A stretch of 5,638 nt of DNA, from NCBI GenBank assembly GCA_009702305.1, contig WLIH01000209.1, forward strand, positions 1 through 5,638, given 5' to 3'. The position numbers and the translations under genes are program-made. The stretch is from Actinomycetota bacterium (GTDB lineage Bacteria; Actinomycetota; Actinomycetes; Propionibacteriales; Nocardioidaceae). Numbering within the stretch: the stretch's first letter is position 1; every line of letters starts with the position of its first letter. The notes under the pieces were generated by a model, which did not search any database, was not told where the DNA came from, and saw nothing but the letters and a program-made list of their open reading frames with translations. Positions 1 through 5,638 of this stretch are shown in pieces.

Positions 1-346
1 CGGCGTCGTAGTCGCCCTGGCGGAAGCGGGCGTACTCCCCCGGGTCGCGGCCGGCGTACTCCGCGTGGGTGATGCCCTCGAGGTCGCCGAAGCCGAACTC
101 GCGCAGCCGGGCGTCGTACGTCGGCGCCAAACCGGTGGCGGCGGCCACCGCCGCCGCCGTGTCACGCGCGCGGGACAGGTCCGACGACCACAGCACGACC
201 GGTGCGAGGGCGGCCACGTGCGGCGCCACGGCGATGGCCTGAGCGCGGCCGGTGTCGTCGAGGTCGGCGTCGAACTGGCCCTGGATCCGCTGGGTGCGGT
301 TGTAGGCGGTCTGGCCGTGGCGCAGCAGCACCAGGCGGCGGATCAC
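1..346 (-). CDS. Histidine phosphatase family protein, GpgP-like (3' end beyond window)
   Basis: A member of the phosphoglycerate-mutase-like (histidine phosphatase) family, cytoplasmic. Visible are 115 N-terminal residues; the C-terminal part, which should hold the second catalytic His, lies off the left edge. The phosphohistidine motif LLRHGQT is at residues 7-13 (nucleophile His10, with Arg9). SSDLSRARDT at 54-63 supplies the phosphate-binding Arg, and LREFGFGDLEG at 81-91 supplies the acid Glu83. The start is GTG at 346-344, overlapping the rsfS stop by 4 bp (GTGA), so it is translationally coupled and last in the nadD-rsfS run. In Mycobacterium tuberculosis the gene at the same place (Rv2419c) is glucosyl-3-phosphoglycerate phosphatase GpgP, which acts in methylglucose lipopolysaccharide synthesis. 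That specific substrate is inferred from synteny only; a phosphoglycerate mutase or another phosphomonoesterase is possible. The family call is firm. Confidence 0.9.
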   Translation of the reverse strand, partial: MIRRLVLLRHGQTAYNRTQRIQGQFDADLDDTGRAQAIAVAPHVAALAPVVLWSSDLSRARDTAAAVAAATGLAPTYDARLREFGFGDLEGITHAEYAGRDPGEYARFRQGDYDA

Positions 347-720
347 CGCTCGTGGGAGACGACGTCCGCGGGCAACTTGATGGTCGGGCAGTCGCGCCAC
401 AGCCGCTCGAGGGCGTAGAACTGGCGCTCCTCCTCGTGCTGCACGTGCACGACGATCTCGCCGTAGTCGATGAGCACCCAGCGACCGTCGCGCTCGCCCT
501 CGCGCCGGATCGGCTTGGCACCGATCTCGCGCAGCTTGTCCTCGACCTCGTCGACGATCGCCTTGACCTGACGGTCGTTGGTGGCCGAGGCGAGCACGAA
601 GGCGTCGGTGATGGCCAGCGCCTCGCTCACGTCGAAGGCCAAGATGTTGGTGGCGAGCTTGTCGCTGGCCGCGCGGGCGGCGGCGACGACGAGCTCGAGG
701 GCGTGGTCGGTGGCAGTCAT
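343..720 (-). CDS. rsfS: Ribosomal silencing factor RsfS
   Basis: A 125-residue protein of the RsfS/Iojap/YbeB (DUF143) family. RsfS binds ribosomal protein uL14 on the large subunit and blocks joining of the subunits, lowering translation when nutrients are short. Family landmarks are all present: the early [25 protein letters not shown] region at residues 31-51 (D39 and the ATNDRQ stretch), then [13 protein letters not shown] at 81-93, and [10 protein letters not shown] at 99-108. The length is normal for actinobacteria. The ATG at 720-718 overlaps the nadD TGA by 4 bp (ATGA), and GGAG on the minus strand (725-728) lies 4 nt upstream as ribosome binding site. Its own stop overlaps the GTG of the downstream phosphatase. 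Coupling to nadD is a widely conserved arrangement in bacteria. Confidence 0.97.
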   Translation of the reverse strand: MTATDHALELVVAAARAASDKLATNILAFDVSEALAITDAFVLASATNDRQVKAIVDEVEDKLREIGAKPIRREGERDGRWVLIDYGEIVVHVQHEEERQFYALERLWRDCPTIKLPADVVSHER

Positions 721-1343
721 GCTTCTCCGGAGATCTGGGGATAGAGGTCGTGCTTGGCGAGGTACTGGACCACCCCGTCGGGGACGAGGTACCACACCGG
801 TTCGCCGCGCTGCTTGCGCTTGCGGCAGTCCGTGGAGGAGATCGCGAGCGCAGGTATCTCCACCATGGTGACGCGATCCGACGGGATCGCCTGCAACGTC
901 GCGGCCTCCATCTCGTAGCCGGGTCGCGTGCAGCCGACGAACTGGGCGAGTCCGAAGAGCTCCTCGACATCGCGCCAGGTGAAGATGTCGGCCAGTGCGT
1001 CGGCCCCGGTGATGAAGTAGAGGTCGGCGTCCGGCATCGCTGCGCTCAGGTCGCGCAGCGTGTCGATGGTGTACGTCGGGCCGTCGCGGTCGATGTCGAC
1101 GCGACTGACGTTGAAGCGCGGGTTGGCGGCCGTGGCGATCACGGTCATCAGGTAGCGGTCCTCGGCCGGCGAGACCGGCCGGTCCGACTTCTGCCACGGG
1201 TCGCCGGTGGGCACGAAGACGACCTCGTCGAGGTCGAACCACGACTGCACCTCGGAGGCCGCCACGAGGTGGCCGTGGTGGATCGGGTCGAAGGTGCCGC
1301 CCATGACGCCGACCCGGCGGCGCCCGGTCGCCGAGACCGTCAC
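717..1343 (-). CDS. nadD: Nicotinate-nucleotide adenylyltransferase NadD
   Basis: A cytoplasmic enzyme that joins nicotinate mononucleotide and ATP to give deamido-NAD plus pyrophosphate, the step before NAD synthetase in de novo and salvage NAD synthesis. The 208-residue protein has the nucleotidyltransferase motif [11 protein letters not shown] at residues 15-25 (the HHGH tetrad contacts ATP phosphates), [12 protein letters not shown] at 41-52, the [10 protein letters not shown] substrate loop at 111-120, and the second nucleotide motif ISSTDCR at 168-174. The start chosen is GTG at 1343-1341. The next in-frame start, the ATG at residue 14, would remove the first beta strand, so it is rejected. 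No clear Shine-Dalgarno sequence precedes the GTG; it begins 16 bp after the stop of the small membrane gene, so reinitiation after that gene is plausible. The stop overlaps the rsfS start. Confidence 0.97.
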   Translation of the reverse strand: MTVSATGRRRVGVMGGTFDPIHHGHLVAASEVQSWFDLDEVVFVPTGDPWQKSDRPVSPAEDRYLMTVIATAANPRFNVSRVDIDRDGPTYTIDTLRDLSAAMPDADLYFITGADALADIFTWRDVEELFGLAQFVGCTRPGYEMEAATLQAIPSDRVTMVEIPALAISSTDCRKRKQRGEPVWYLVPDGVVQYLAKHDLYPQISGEA

Positions 1344-1359
1344 AGTGACCGGCGCACGG

Positions 1360-1521
1360 TCAGCTGTGCTCGCGGCCGTTGCCGAAGCCGATCAGCGCGA
1401 AGAGCAGGAAGAGGAGGATGCCGAGCGCGAGCCCGCCGATGCCGTAGGAGATCGCGGGGTCGACGTGGTGCTCCTCCTCGGCGGCGAGGACGACCAGGCT
1501 CACGAGGTGCGGGACAGTCAT
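1360..1521 (-). CDS. Small single-pass membrane protein between proA and nadD
   Basis: A 53-residue protein, short enough to be overlooked. It starts [20 protein letters not shown], followed by a strongly hydrophobic segment at about residues 24-47 that includes [14 protein letters not shown], and ends NGREHS with TGA at 1362-1360. Topology is probably N-out or N-in single-pass; this cannot be decided, though the acidic/His patch EEEHHVD at 15-21 lies just before the membrane segment and Arg50 just after it. Small proteins with an acidic/His-rich head and one membrane helix commonly occupy this slot between proA and nadD in actinobacteria (recalled, not checked). Function is unknown. The ATG is preceded at 7 bp by TAGGGT, and the gene sits 30 bp after the proA stop and 16 bp before nadD, with no overlap with either. 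Continuous codons, good hydrophobic profile and position support it as real. Confidence 0.8.
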   Translation of the reverse strand: MTVPHLVSLVVLAAEEEHHVDPAISYGIGGLALGILLFLLFALIGFGNGREHS

Positions 1522-1528
1522 GGCCGAC

Positions 1529-1534
1529 ACCCTA
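1529..1534 (-). promoter_or_regulatory. Candidate -10 box (TAGGGT) for the small membrane gene-nadD-rsfS
   Basis: On the minus strand TAGGGT fits the actinobacterial TANNNT -10 pattern and ends 7 bp before the ATG at 1521, the spacing expected if transcription starts on the start codon itself (a leaderless mRNA). No convincing -35 is visible at 16-18 bp. The same stretch contains AGGG about 8 nt before the ATG and could instead be a weak ribosome binding site on a read-through transcript from proA. The two readings are not exclusive. Confidence 0.4.
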
Positions 1535-1551
1535 CCGGGGAGCGACGCGGC

Positions 1552-2802
1552 TCAGCGCACGTGCCCGTCGCCCGTGACGACGTACTTGGTGGAGGTCATC
1601 TCGGGCAGCCCCATCGGCCCGCGGGCGTGCAGCTTCTGGGTGCTGATGCCGATCTCGGCACCGAAGCCGAACTCGCCGCCGTCGGTGAAGCGGGTGCTCG
1701 CGTTGACCAGCACCGCCGCCGAGTCGACGGCGGCGGTGAAGCGCCGGGCGGCTCGCTGGTCGGAGGTCACGATCGCCTCGGTGTGCTGGCTCGACCAGCG
1801 CCGGATGTGGGCGATGGCGTCGTCGAGGGAGTCGACGACCGCGGCGGCCAGGTCGAGGGAGAGGTACTCCGTGGCCCAGTCGTCGTCCGTGGCGGGCAGC
1901 ACGCCGTCGTACGCCGCGAAGGTCGCGTCGCCGTGCAGAGTCACGCCCGCGTCGTGCAGGGCGGCGACCACCCGGGGCACGAACAGGTCGGCGACGCCGG
2001 CGTGCACCAGCAGCGACTCGGCGGAGTTGCACACGCTGGTGCGGTGGGTCTTGGAGTTGAGGACGATCGCGAGCGCCATGTCGAGGTCGGCCGCCGCGTC
2101 GACGTAGACGTGGCAGTTGCCCACGCCGGTCTCGAGCACCGGCACCGTCGACTCCTCCACGACCGTGCGGATCCGCCCGGCTCCTCCGCGCGGGATGAGC
2201 ACGTCGACGTGGCCACGGGCCCGCATCAGCGCCTTCACCGAGTCGTGGGAGTCGGCAGGCACGCGCTGCACGACCTCCGGGTCGAGCCCCGCCGCGGCGA
2301 TCGCGTCGCGCAGCACTCCGACCAGGGCGGTGTTGCTCGAGGCCGCGCTCGAGCTGCCGCGCAGCAGCACGGCGTTGCCCGACTTCAGGCAGATGCCGGC
2401 GGCGTCGACGGTCACGTTGGGCCGGGCCTCGTAGATCATCCCGACCACACCGAAGGGCACGCGCACCTGGCGCAGCTCGAGGCCGTTGGCCAGGGTGCTG
2501 CCGCGCACCACCTCGCCGACCGGATCGGCGAGACCGGCCACGTCGCGCAGGCCCTGGGCCATCGACTCGACGCGATCAGGGGTGAGCCGGAGCCGGTCGA
2601 CGATGTGGGGAGGCGTGCCGGCGGCCTCGGCCCGGTCGACGTCCTCGGCGTTGGCCGCGAGCACCTCGTCGCGGCGCTCGATGAGGGCGGCAGCCATGGC
2701 CAGCAGGGCTGCGTCCTTCTGGGCGCGGGTGGCCAGGGCCAGGTCGTGGCTGGCGGCGCGCGCCCGACCGGCCAGGGTGACGACGTCCTGCGAGGTGCTC
2801 AT
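1552..2802 (-). CDS. proA: Glutamate-5-semialdehyde dehydrogenase (gamma-glutamyl phosphate reductase) ProA
   Basis: Cytoplasmic NADPH-dependent reduction of gamma-glutamyl phosphate to glutamate-5-semialdehyde, the second step of proline synthesis from glutamate. The 416 residues match the usual family length. Landmarks: [16 protein letters not shown] at 115-130, [10 protein letters not shown] at 141-150 (nucleotide side), [16 protein letters not shown] at 220-235, the catalytic-Cys region [12 protein letters not shown] at 256-267 with Cys258, and [14 protein letters not shown] at 331-344, then [12 protein letters not shown] at 376-387. The ProA signature normally has His or Tyr where this protein has Trp336. 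The ATG at 2802-2800 is chosen; a GTG two codons upstream (2808-2806) is a weaker alternative, and reading further upstream would enter the divergent promoter region. The gene upstream is divergent, so proA is not here in the common proB-proA pair. It is followed after 30 bp by the small membrane gene. Confidence 0.97.
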   Translation of the reverse strand: MSTSQDVVTLAGRARAASHDLALATRAQKDAALLAMAAALIERRDEVLAANAEDVDRAEAAGTPPHIVDRLRLTPDRVESMAQGLRDVAGLADPVGEVVRGSTLANGLELRQVRVPFGVVGMIYEARPNVTVDAAGICLKSGNAVLLRGSSSAASSNTALVGVLRDAIAAAGLDPEVVQRVPADSHDSVKALMRARGHVDVLIPRGGAGRIRTVVEESTVPVLETGVGNCHVYVDAAADLDMALAIVLNSKTHRTSVCNSAESLLVHAGVADLFVPRVVAALHDAGVTLHGDATFAAYDGVLPATDDDWATEYLSLDLAAAVVDSLDDAIAHIRRWSSQHTEAIVTSDQRAARRFTAAVDSAAVLVNASTRFTDGGEFGFGAEIGISTQKLHARGPMGLPEMTSTKYVVTGDGHVR

Positions 2803-2810
2803 GGCCACCG

Positions 2811-2816
2811 ATCGTA
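2811..2816 (-). promoter_or_regulatory. Candidate -10 box (TACGAT) for proA
   Basis: On the minus strand TACGAT matches the TANNNT -10 pattern well and lies 8 bp before the proA ATG. Transcription would begin at or within a few bases of the start codon, giving a leaderless or near-leaderless mRNA; this agrees with the lack of a clear Shine-Dalgarno sequence. No good -35 is seen (TCAGTT at 17 bp is poor). Since the neighbouring gene is divergent, proA must have a promoter in 2803-2899. Confidence 0.5.
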
Positions 2817-2835
2817 GTGAGGTCGAGCGGGGCAA

Positions 2836-2864
2836 CTGATCCGTCTCGACACGCGTCCTAGGCT
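2836..2864 (+). promoter_or_regulatory. Candidate promoter of the lysyl oxidase-like gene
   Basis: CTGATC (2836-2841) resembles a -35 box and TAGGCT (2859-2864) fits TANNNT, with a 17-bp spacer. The predicted start near 2871 gives a leader of roughly 29 nt that contains the ribosome binding site. The -35 lies where a proA -35 on the other strand would be, so the two divergent promoters probably overlap and may compete. A 5-bp inverted repeat (AGGCT-GACC-AGCCT, 2860-2873) covers the -10 and start point; it is too short to call an operator. Confidence 0.4.
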
Positions 2865-2887
2865 GACCAGCCTCAGCACCGTCACCC

Positions 2888-2893
2888 GAAAGG
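2888..2893 (+). promoter_or_regulatory. Ribosome binding site GAAAGG for the GTG-started secreted protein
   Basis: GAAAGG lies 6 nt before the GTG at 2900. With the signal peptide beginning directly at that codon, this fixes GTG 2900 as the start of the lysyl oxidase-like gene. Confidence 0.65.
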
Positions 2894-2899
2894 CCCACC

Positions 2900-4441
2900 G
2901 TGTCCCGTCGCACCGGACGAGCCCTGGCGCTCGCCGCCAGCCTCGCCCTCACCACCGCCGCCCTGAGCGCCGTCACCACCGGCCCCGGATCCGCCGCCGA
3001 GCAGAAGTCCGAGGTCGCGGCGCCGATCACCCTGTGGGCGCCCGCCACCGTGACGGCCACGGCCTACCGGGGCCGCGCCTACACCGACCTCGGGCTGCGG
3101 ATCATCGCGCAGGACGAGCCCTTCGAGCTGTGGTCGACCCGGTCGTCCTACGACGATCCGATCACCACCGTGTGGCGCTCCTCCACCGGCGACGTGACGC
3201 TGCCCTCGGGGCTGATGAGCGACTTCAACGGCATGAGGAAGTTCCTCGAGATCAGCCTGGTGCCGCAGGGCAAGGGCACCGCCGCCACGATCGTGCGCAA
3301 GGGCTGCCTGGGCAACTACTCCGAGCGGGTCAGCCCGGACGCGCCGGCCACGTCGCCGTACCCGCGCTCGTGCTACTACAACCCGTACTCCCTCGGCTCG
3401 GTCCAGGGCATCCAGGCCGGCTGGGCGACGCCCGCGATGGCCGGCTACCGGCCCTTCAAGGTCACTCCCGGCGCCTACACCGTGACCGCCAAGATCGCCG
3501 ACGCGTACGCCGCGGCCTTCAACATGGCGCCGACGGACGCCACCCGGACCTTCACGCTCAACGTCGTCAAGGAGCCGTCGTACCCCGGCGAGCCCGTCGG
3601 ACGCGGCACGTCGACCGCGCCTGCGAGCGACCCCGCCCACGACGAGCCGGCCGCACCGTCGGCCGGCGAGGTCCCGAGCACCACCCCCGACCTGCGCTCG
3701 CTGCCCGCCTGGGGCATCCAGGTCGGCCGCAGCGGCGACTACCTGCAGTTCTCCGCGACGGTGTGGAACGCCGGCACGAGCCCGCTGGTCGTCGACGGCT
3801 TCCGTCGCGACGGCGAGGACGAGATGGACGCCTACCAGTACTTCTTCGACGCCGACGGCAACCAGACCGGCTACCAGTCGGTCGGCAGCTTCCACTGGGA
3901 CCCGAAGCCGACCCACCTGCACTGGCACTTCGAGGACTTCGCGACGTACACGCTGCTCAACGCCGACAAGACCGAGGTCGTCAAGTCCCGCAAGGAGGCC
4001 TTCTGCCTGGCCAACACCGACGCCGTCGACCAGACCGTGCCGAACGCCGTGTGGAACGTCGACAACTCCGACCTGACGACCGCCTGCGGCGACTACTCGT
4101 CGCTCTCGATCCGCGAGGTGCTCGCCTCCGGGTGGGGCGACACCTACGCGCAGTTCCGCGCCGGTCAGTCGTTCAACCTCAAGGGCCTGCCCAACGGCAC
4201 CTACTACATCGAGGTGAAGGCGAACCCGCAGGACCGGCTGGTCGAGACCTCCAAGGACAACAACGTGGCGCTGCGCGAGATCGTGCTGGGCGGCAAGCCG
4301 GGCGCCCGCACCGTCACGGTGCCGCAGGTCGGCCTGGTCGTCGAGCCGCAGGTCCGCGGCGGCGGCAGCGTCGGCATCCCGGCCGGGCCGGTCAGCTGCA
4401 ATGGCACCGAGCCGGGCCGACAAGCCGGCCCGGCTCGGTGA
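2900..4441 (+). CDS. Secreted lysyl oxidase family protein (copper/quinone amine oxidase) with an unrecognised N-terminal domain
   Basis: A 513-residue exported protein. A signal peptide covers about residues 1-33 (SRR near the start, hydrophobic core [17 protein letters not shown], likely cut after GSAA). Residues ~40-224 form a beta-rich domain I do not recognise, with Cys136 and Cys158 as a possible disulfide. A Pro/Thr/Ser/Ala-rich linker spans ~225-262. Residues ~263-465 resemble the lysyl oxidase catalytic domain (PF01186 type): HLHWH at 339-343 matches the HxHxH copper site of animal enzymes, followed by [21 protein letters not shown] (364-374) matches GHKASFCLEDT, keeping the cofactor Lys as Lys365; GWGDTY (411-416) keeps the cofactor Tyr as Tyr416; and [13 protein letters not shown] with a later NN (454-455) matches the C-terminal strand. 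Family members oxidise primary amines, including peptidyl lysine, to aldehydes, releasing ammonia and peroxide. The substrate here is unknown. The start is GTG with a GAAAGG ribosome binding site. The gene is divergent from proA, convergent with etfA and apparently transcribed alone; its last codons lie in a hairpin. Confidence 0.88.
   Translation: MSRRTGRALALAASLALTTAALSAVTTGPGSAAEQKSEVAAPITLWAPATVTATAYRGRAYTDLGLRIIAQDEPFELWSTRSSYDDPITTVWRSSTGDVTLPSGLMSDFNGMRKFLEISLVPQGKGTAATIVRKGCLGNYSERVSPDAPATSPYPRSCYYNPYSLGSVQGIQAGWATPAMAGYRPFKVTPGAYTVTAKIADAYAAAFNMAPTDATRTFTLNVVKEPSYPGEPVGRGTSTAPASDPAHDEPAAPSAGEVPSTTPDLRSLPAWGIQVGRSGDYLQFSATVWNAGTSPLVVDGFRRDGEDEMDAYQYFFDADGNQTGYQSVGSFHWDPKPTHLHWHFEDFATYTLLNADKTEVVKSRKEAFCLANTDAVDQTVPNAVWNVDNSDLTTACGDYSSLSIREVLASGWGDTYAQFRAGQSFNLKGLPNGTYYIEVKANPQDRLVETSKDNNVALREIVLGGKPGARTVTVPQVGLVVEPQVRGGGSVGIPAGPVSCNGTEPGRQAGPAR
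4405..4440. terminator. Perfect 15-bp inverted repeat, probable terminator overlapping the oxidase stop codon
   Basis: Arms 4405-4419 and 4426-4440 (left arm CACCGAGCCGGGCCG) are perfectly complementary around a 6-nt loop, a very stable GC-rich hairpin. The TGA at 4439-4441 is inside the right arm, so the last residues of the secreted protein are encoded by the hairpin. No T-tract follows on either strand, as is common for actinobacterial terminators. The position between convergent genes 36 bp apart argues for two-way termination. Confidence 0.6.
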
Positions 4442-4467
4442 GCCGGGGCGCGATGTCGGCCCGGCTC
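4440..4467. terminator. Second overlapping hairpin in the convergent gap
   Basis: GAGCCGGG (4440-4447) and CCCGGCTC (4460-4467) can form an 8-bp stem with a 12-nt loop. It would be the first hairpin met by transcription leaving etfA on the minus strand and the second for the plus-strand oxidase transcript. Its right side (4457-4469) is a 13-bp exact copy of part of the first hairpin's right arm (4426-4438), so the left arm of the first hairpin can pair with either. Confidence 0.45.
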
Positions 4468-4477
4468 GGCGTGTGGA

Positions 4478-5431
4478 TCAGCCCTTGCGCGGGTTGCTCT
4501 CCTCGGTGGCGGCGGGCAGCACCGAGTGCAGGTCGCCCACGACGCCGAAGTCGACCAGCTCGAAGATCGGGGCCTCTTCGTCCTTGTTGACGGCCACGAT
4601 GGTCTTCGACGTCTGCATACCGGCGCGGTGCTGAATGGCACCGGAGATGCCGTTGGCGACGTAGAGCTGCGGCGAGACGACCTTGCCGGTCTGGCCGACC
4701 TGGAAGCTGTGCGGCTTCCAGCCGGAGTCGACGGCGGCGCGCGAGGCACCCACGGCCGCGCCGAGCGCGTCCGCGAGACCCTCGATCGGGTCGAAGTTGC
4801 CACCGGTGCCGCGGCCGCCGGAGACGACGATGGCGGCCTCGGTGAGCTCGGGACGGCCGGTCGCCTGGCGCGGCTGCGAGGCCACGATCTGGGCGCCCTT
4901 GGCGGCGTCGGAGATGGTCGCGGCGAACTGCTCGACCGCACCGGCGCCGGCGCTCTCCTCGGGGGTGGCCGAGTTGGGCTTGACCGTGATGATCGGGGTG
5001 CCCTGGGTGACCTTGGCGGTCACGGTGTAGTTGCCCGCGAACACGCTCTGCGTGGTCACCGGGCCCTCCTGCACGTCGGTGGCGTCGGTGATCAGGCCGG
5101 AGCCGATCTTGATCGCGAGGCGTCCCGCGATCTCCTTGCCCTCGTAGCCCGAGACGATGAGCACGGCGGCCGGCGTGGTCTTCTCGACCAGCTGCTGCAG
5201 CGCCTCGGCCTTGGGCGCGACGAGGTAGCCCTTGATCTGCGCGTCGTCGACGACGTAGATCTTCTCGGCGCCGAAGGCCTTCAGCTTCTCGGCGGCGGTA
5301 GTGGCCTGGTCGGCCCCACCGATGAACACCGCGGACGGCTCGCCCAGGCGCTTGGCGATGGCGAGCAGCTCGAGGGTCGGCTTGCGGACGGCTCCGTCGA
5401 CGTGGTCGACGAGCACCAGAACTTCAGACAT
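4478..5431 (-). CDS. etfA: Electron transfer flavoprotein alpha subunit EtfA
   Basis: The FAD-binding subunit of the cytoplasmic ETF heterodimer, which takes electrons from acyl-CoA and related dehydrogenases and passes them to ETF:quinone oxidoreductase. The 317 residues match the family length. The N-terminal domain (about 1-185) contains the SGYEGKEIAGRLA segment at 94-106. The C-terminal FAD domain has VVSGGRGTGG at 202-211, VGASRAAVDSGW at 227-238 with Arg230, QVGQTGKVVSP at 244-254, and the ETF-alpha signature running from LYVANGISGAIQH at 256-268 to IVAVN at 278-282. DFGVVGDLHSVLP at 294-306 closes the fold. The ATG at 5431-5429 lies 21 bp after the etfB stop, with a weak GGAAAG ribosome binding site (5442-5447) 10 nt upstream, so the two are cotranscribed. 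Its stop faces the oxidase gene 36 bp away. Confidence 0.98.
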   Translation of the reverse strand: MSEVLVLVDHVDGAVRKPTLELLAIAKRLGEPSAVFIGGADQATTAAEKLKAFGAEKIYVVDDAQIKGYLVAPKAEALQQLVEKTTPAAVLIVSGYEGKEIAGRLAIKIGSGLITDATDVQEGPVTTQSVFAGNYTVTAKVTQGTPIITVKPNSATPEESAGAGAVEQFAATISDAAKGAQIVASQPRQATGRPELTEAAIVVSGGRGTGGNFDPIEGLADALGAAVGASRAAVDSGWKPHSFQVGQTGKVVSPQLYVANGISGAIQHRAGMQTSKTIVAVNKDEEAPIFELVDFGVVGDLHSVLPAATEESNPRKG

Positions 5432-5452
5432 CAGCAGACTGCTTTCCGGGTC

Positions 5453-5638
5453 TCAGATGAACTTCTTGGAGGCGAGGAAGCCGGTCAGCGCGGTCGCGCC
5501 CGAGCCGTCCTCGTCCTTGACGATCTCGCCGGCGGTGCGCGGCGGGCGGGCCGAGGTGTCCTCGACGGTGGTCCACGCCACCGAGAGGCCGACGTCGCCG
5601 GCGTCGACACCGATGTCGCTGAGCGACCAGGTCTCGAG
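5453..5638 (-). CDS. etfB: Electron transfer flavoprotein beta subunit EtfB (3' end only)
   Basis: Only the last 61 codons and TGA (5455-5453) are in the window; the start lies off the right edge. The visible tail reads SLSDIGVDAGDVGL, then ARPPRTAGEIV, then FLASKKFI at the C-terminus. This is typical of actinobacterial EtfB, whose C-terminal arm wraps onto the alpha subunit and whose body carries AMP. The identification rests on this tail and on the adjacent etfA 21 bp downstream, the standard etfBA order. No break or frameshift is seen in the visible part. Confidence 0.93.
   Translation of the reverse strand, partial: LETWSLSDIGVDAGDVGLSVAWTTVEDTSARPPRTAGEIVKDEDGSGATALTGFLASKKFI

Noticed and set aside
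343..1242. Apparent 299-codon minus frame joining a nadD-overlapping stretch to rsfS
   Set aside because: Only its last 125 codons are rsfS; the upstream part is an out-of-frame reading of nadD. The rsfS start at 720 has a ribosome binding site and the ATGA overlap.
1207..2817. Long plus-strand open frame (536 codons) opposite proA, the small gene and part of nadD
   Set aside because: Low-complexity Gly/Val/Arg/His-rich translation typical of an antisense frame in high-GC DNA; the minus strand here carries clear proA and nadD motifs.
2860..2873. AGGCT-GACC-AGCCT inverted repeat as an operator
   Set aside because: Only 5-bp arms, expected by chance in GC-rich DNA; mentioned with the promoter but not called.
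2900..2935. Tat signal peptide for the secreted oxidase
   Set aside because: There is an SRR near the start, but the following residues do not match the usual Phe-Leu-Lys part of the twin-arginine motif, so Sec export is equally or more likely.
2803..3060. N-terminal extension of ProA upstream of 2802
   Set aside because: It would run through the divergent promoters and into the oxidase signal peptide, and the protein from 2802 already has normal ProA length.
2882..4423. 513-codon minus-strand open frame opposite the lysyl oxidase gene
   Set aside because: Arg/Gly/Val-rich without recognisable domains; the plus strand has a signal peptide and aligned lysyl oxidase residues.
3034..4590. Plus-strand frame of 518 codons overlapping the oxidase gene and running into etfA
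   Set aside because: Composed mainly of Arg, Gly, Pro and Ala, a shifted-frame shadow, and it crosses the hairpin and the end of a gene on the other strand.

Overview
The window is chromosomal DNA from a high-GC actinobacterium. GTG starts, TANNNT -10 boxes placed almost on start codons, and the gene order proA - small membrane protein - nadD - rsfS - histidine phosphatase all fit this. Codon use and the protein sequences suggest Nocardioides or a relative in the Propionibacteriales, but that genus-level guess is inference. There is no sign of a mobile element, CRISPR array, tRNA or rRNA. Nearly every base is accounted for by seven protein-coding genes on the minus or plus strand plus one small gene (53 codons) that is easy to miss.

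Left block (1-2802, all minus strand, so transcription runs right to left): proA (glutamate-5-semialdehyde dehydrogenase, proline synthesis), a 53-residue single-pass membrane protein, nadD (NAD synthesis), rsfS (ribosome silencing factor) and a histidine phosphatase cut by the left edge. The last three are joined by 4-bp start/stop overlaps (ATGA and GTGA), so they are translationally coupled. The order nadD-rsfS-phosphatase matches Mycobacterium tuberculosis Rv2421c-Rv2420c-Rv2419c, where the phosphatase is GpgP. TANNNT boxes lie 8 bp upstream of the proA ATG and 7 bp upstream of the small gene's ATG, suggesting leaderless or near-leaderless transcripts.

Middle (2803-4441, plus strand): a 97-bp divergent promoter region, then one large gene for a secreted 513-residue protein. 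Its C-terminal half is a lysyl oxidase domain with the HxHxH copper site and both residues (Lys and Tyr) that form the lysyl tyrosylquinone cofactor in animal lysyl oxidases. Its N-terminal half is a domain I do not recognise. This is the most interesting gene in the window. It ends inside a perfect 15-bp inverted repeat that, with a second overlapping hairpin, probably ends transcription from both sides.

Right block (4478-5638, minus strand): etfA and the 3' end of etfB, encoding the two subunits of electron transfer flavoprotein, 21 bp apart and convergent with the lysyl oxidase gene. They carry electrons from acyl-CoA dehydrogenases to the respiratory chain and have no evident functional link to the oxidase gene.
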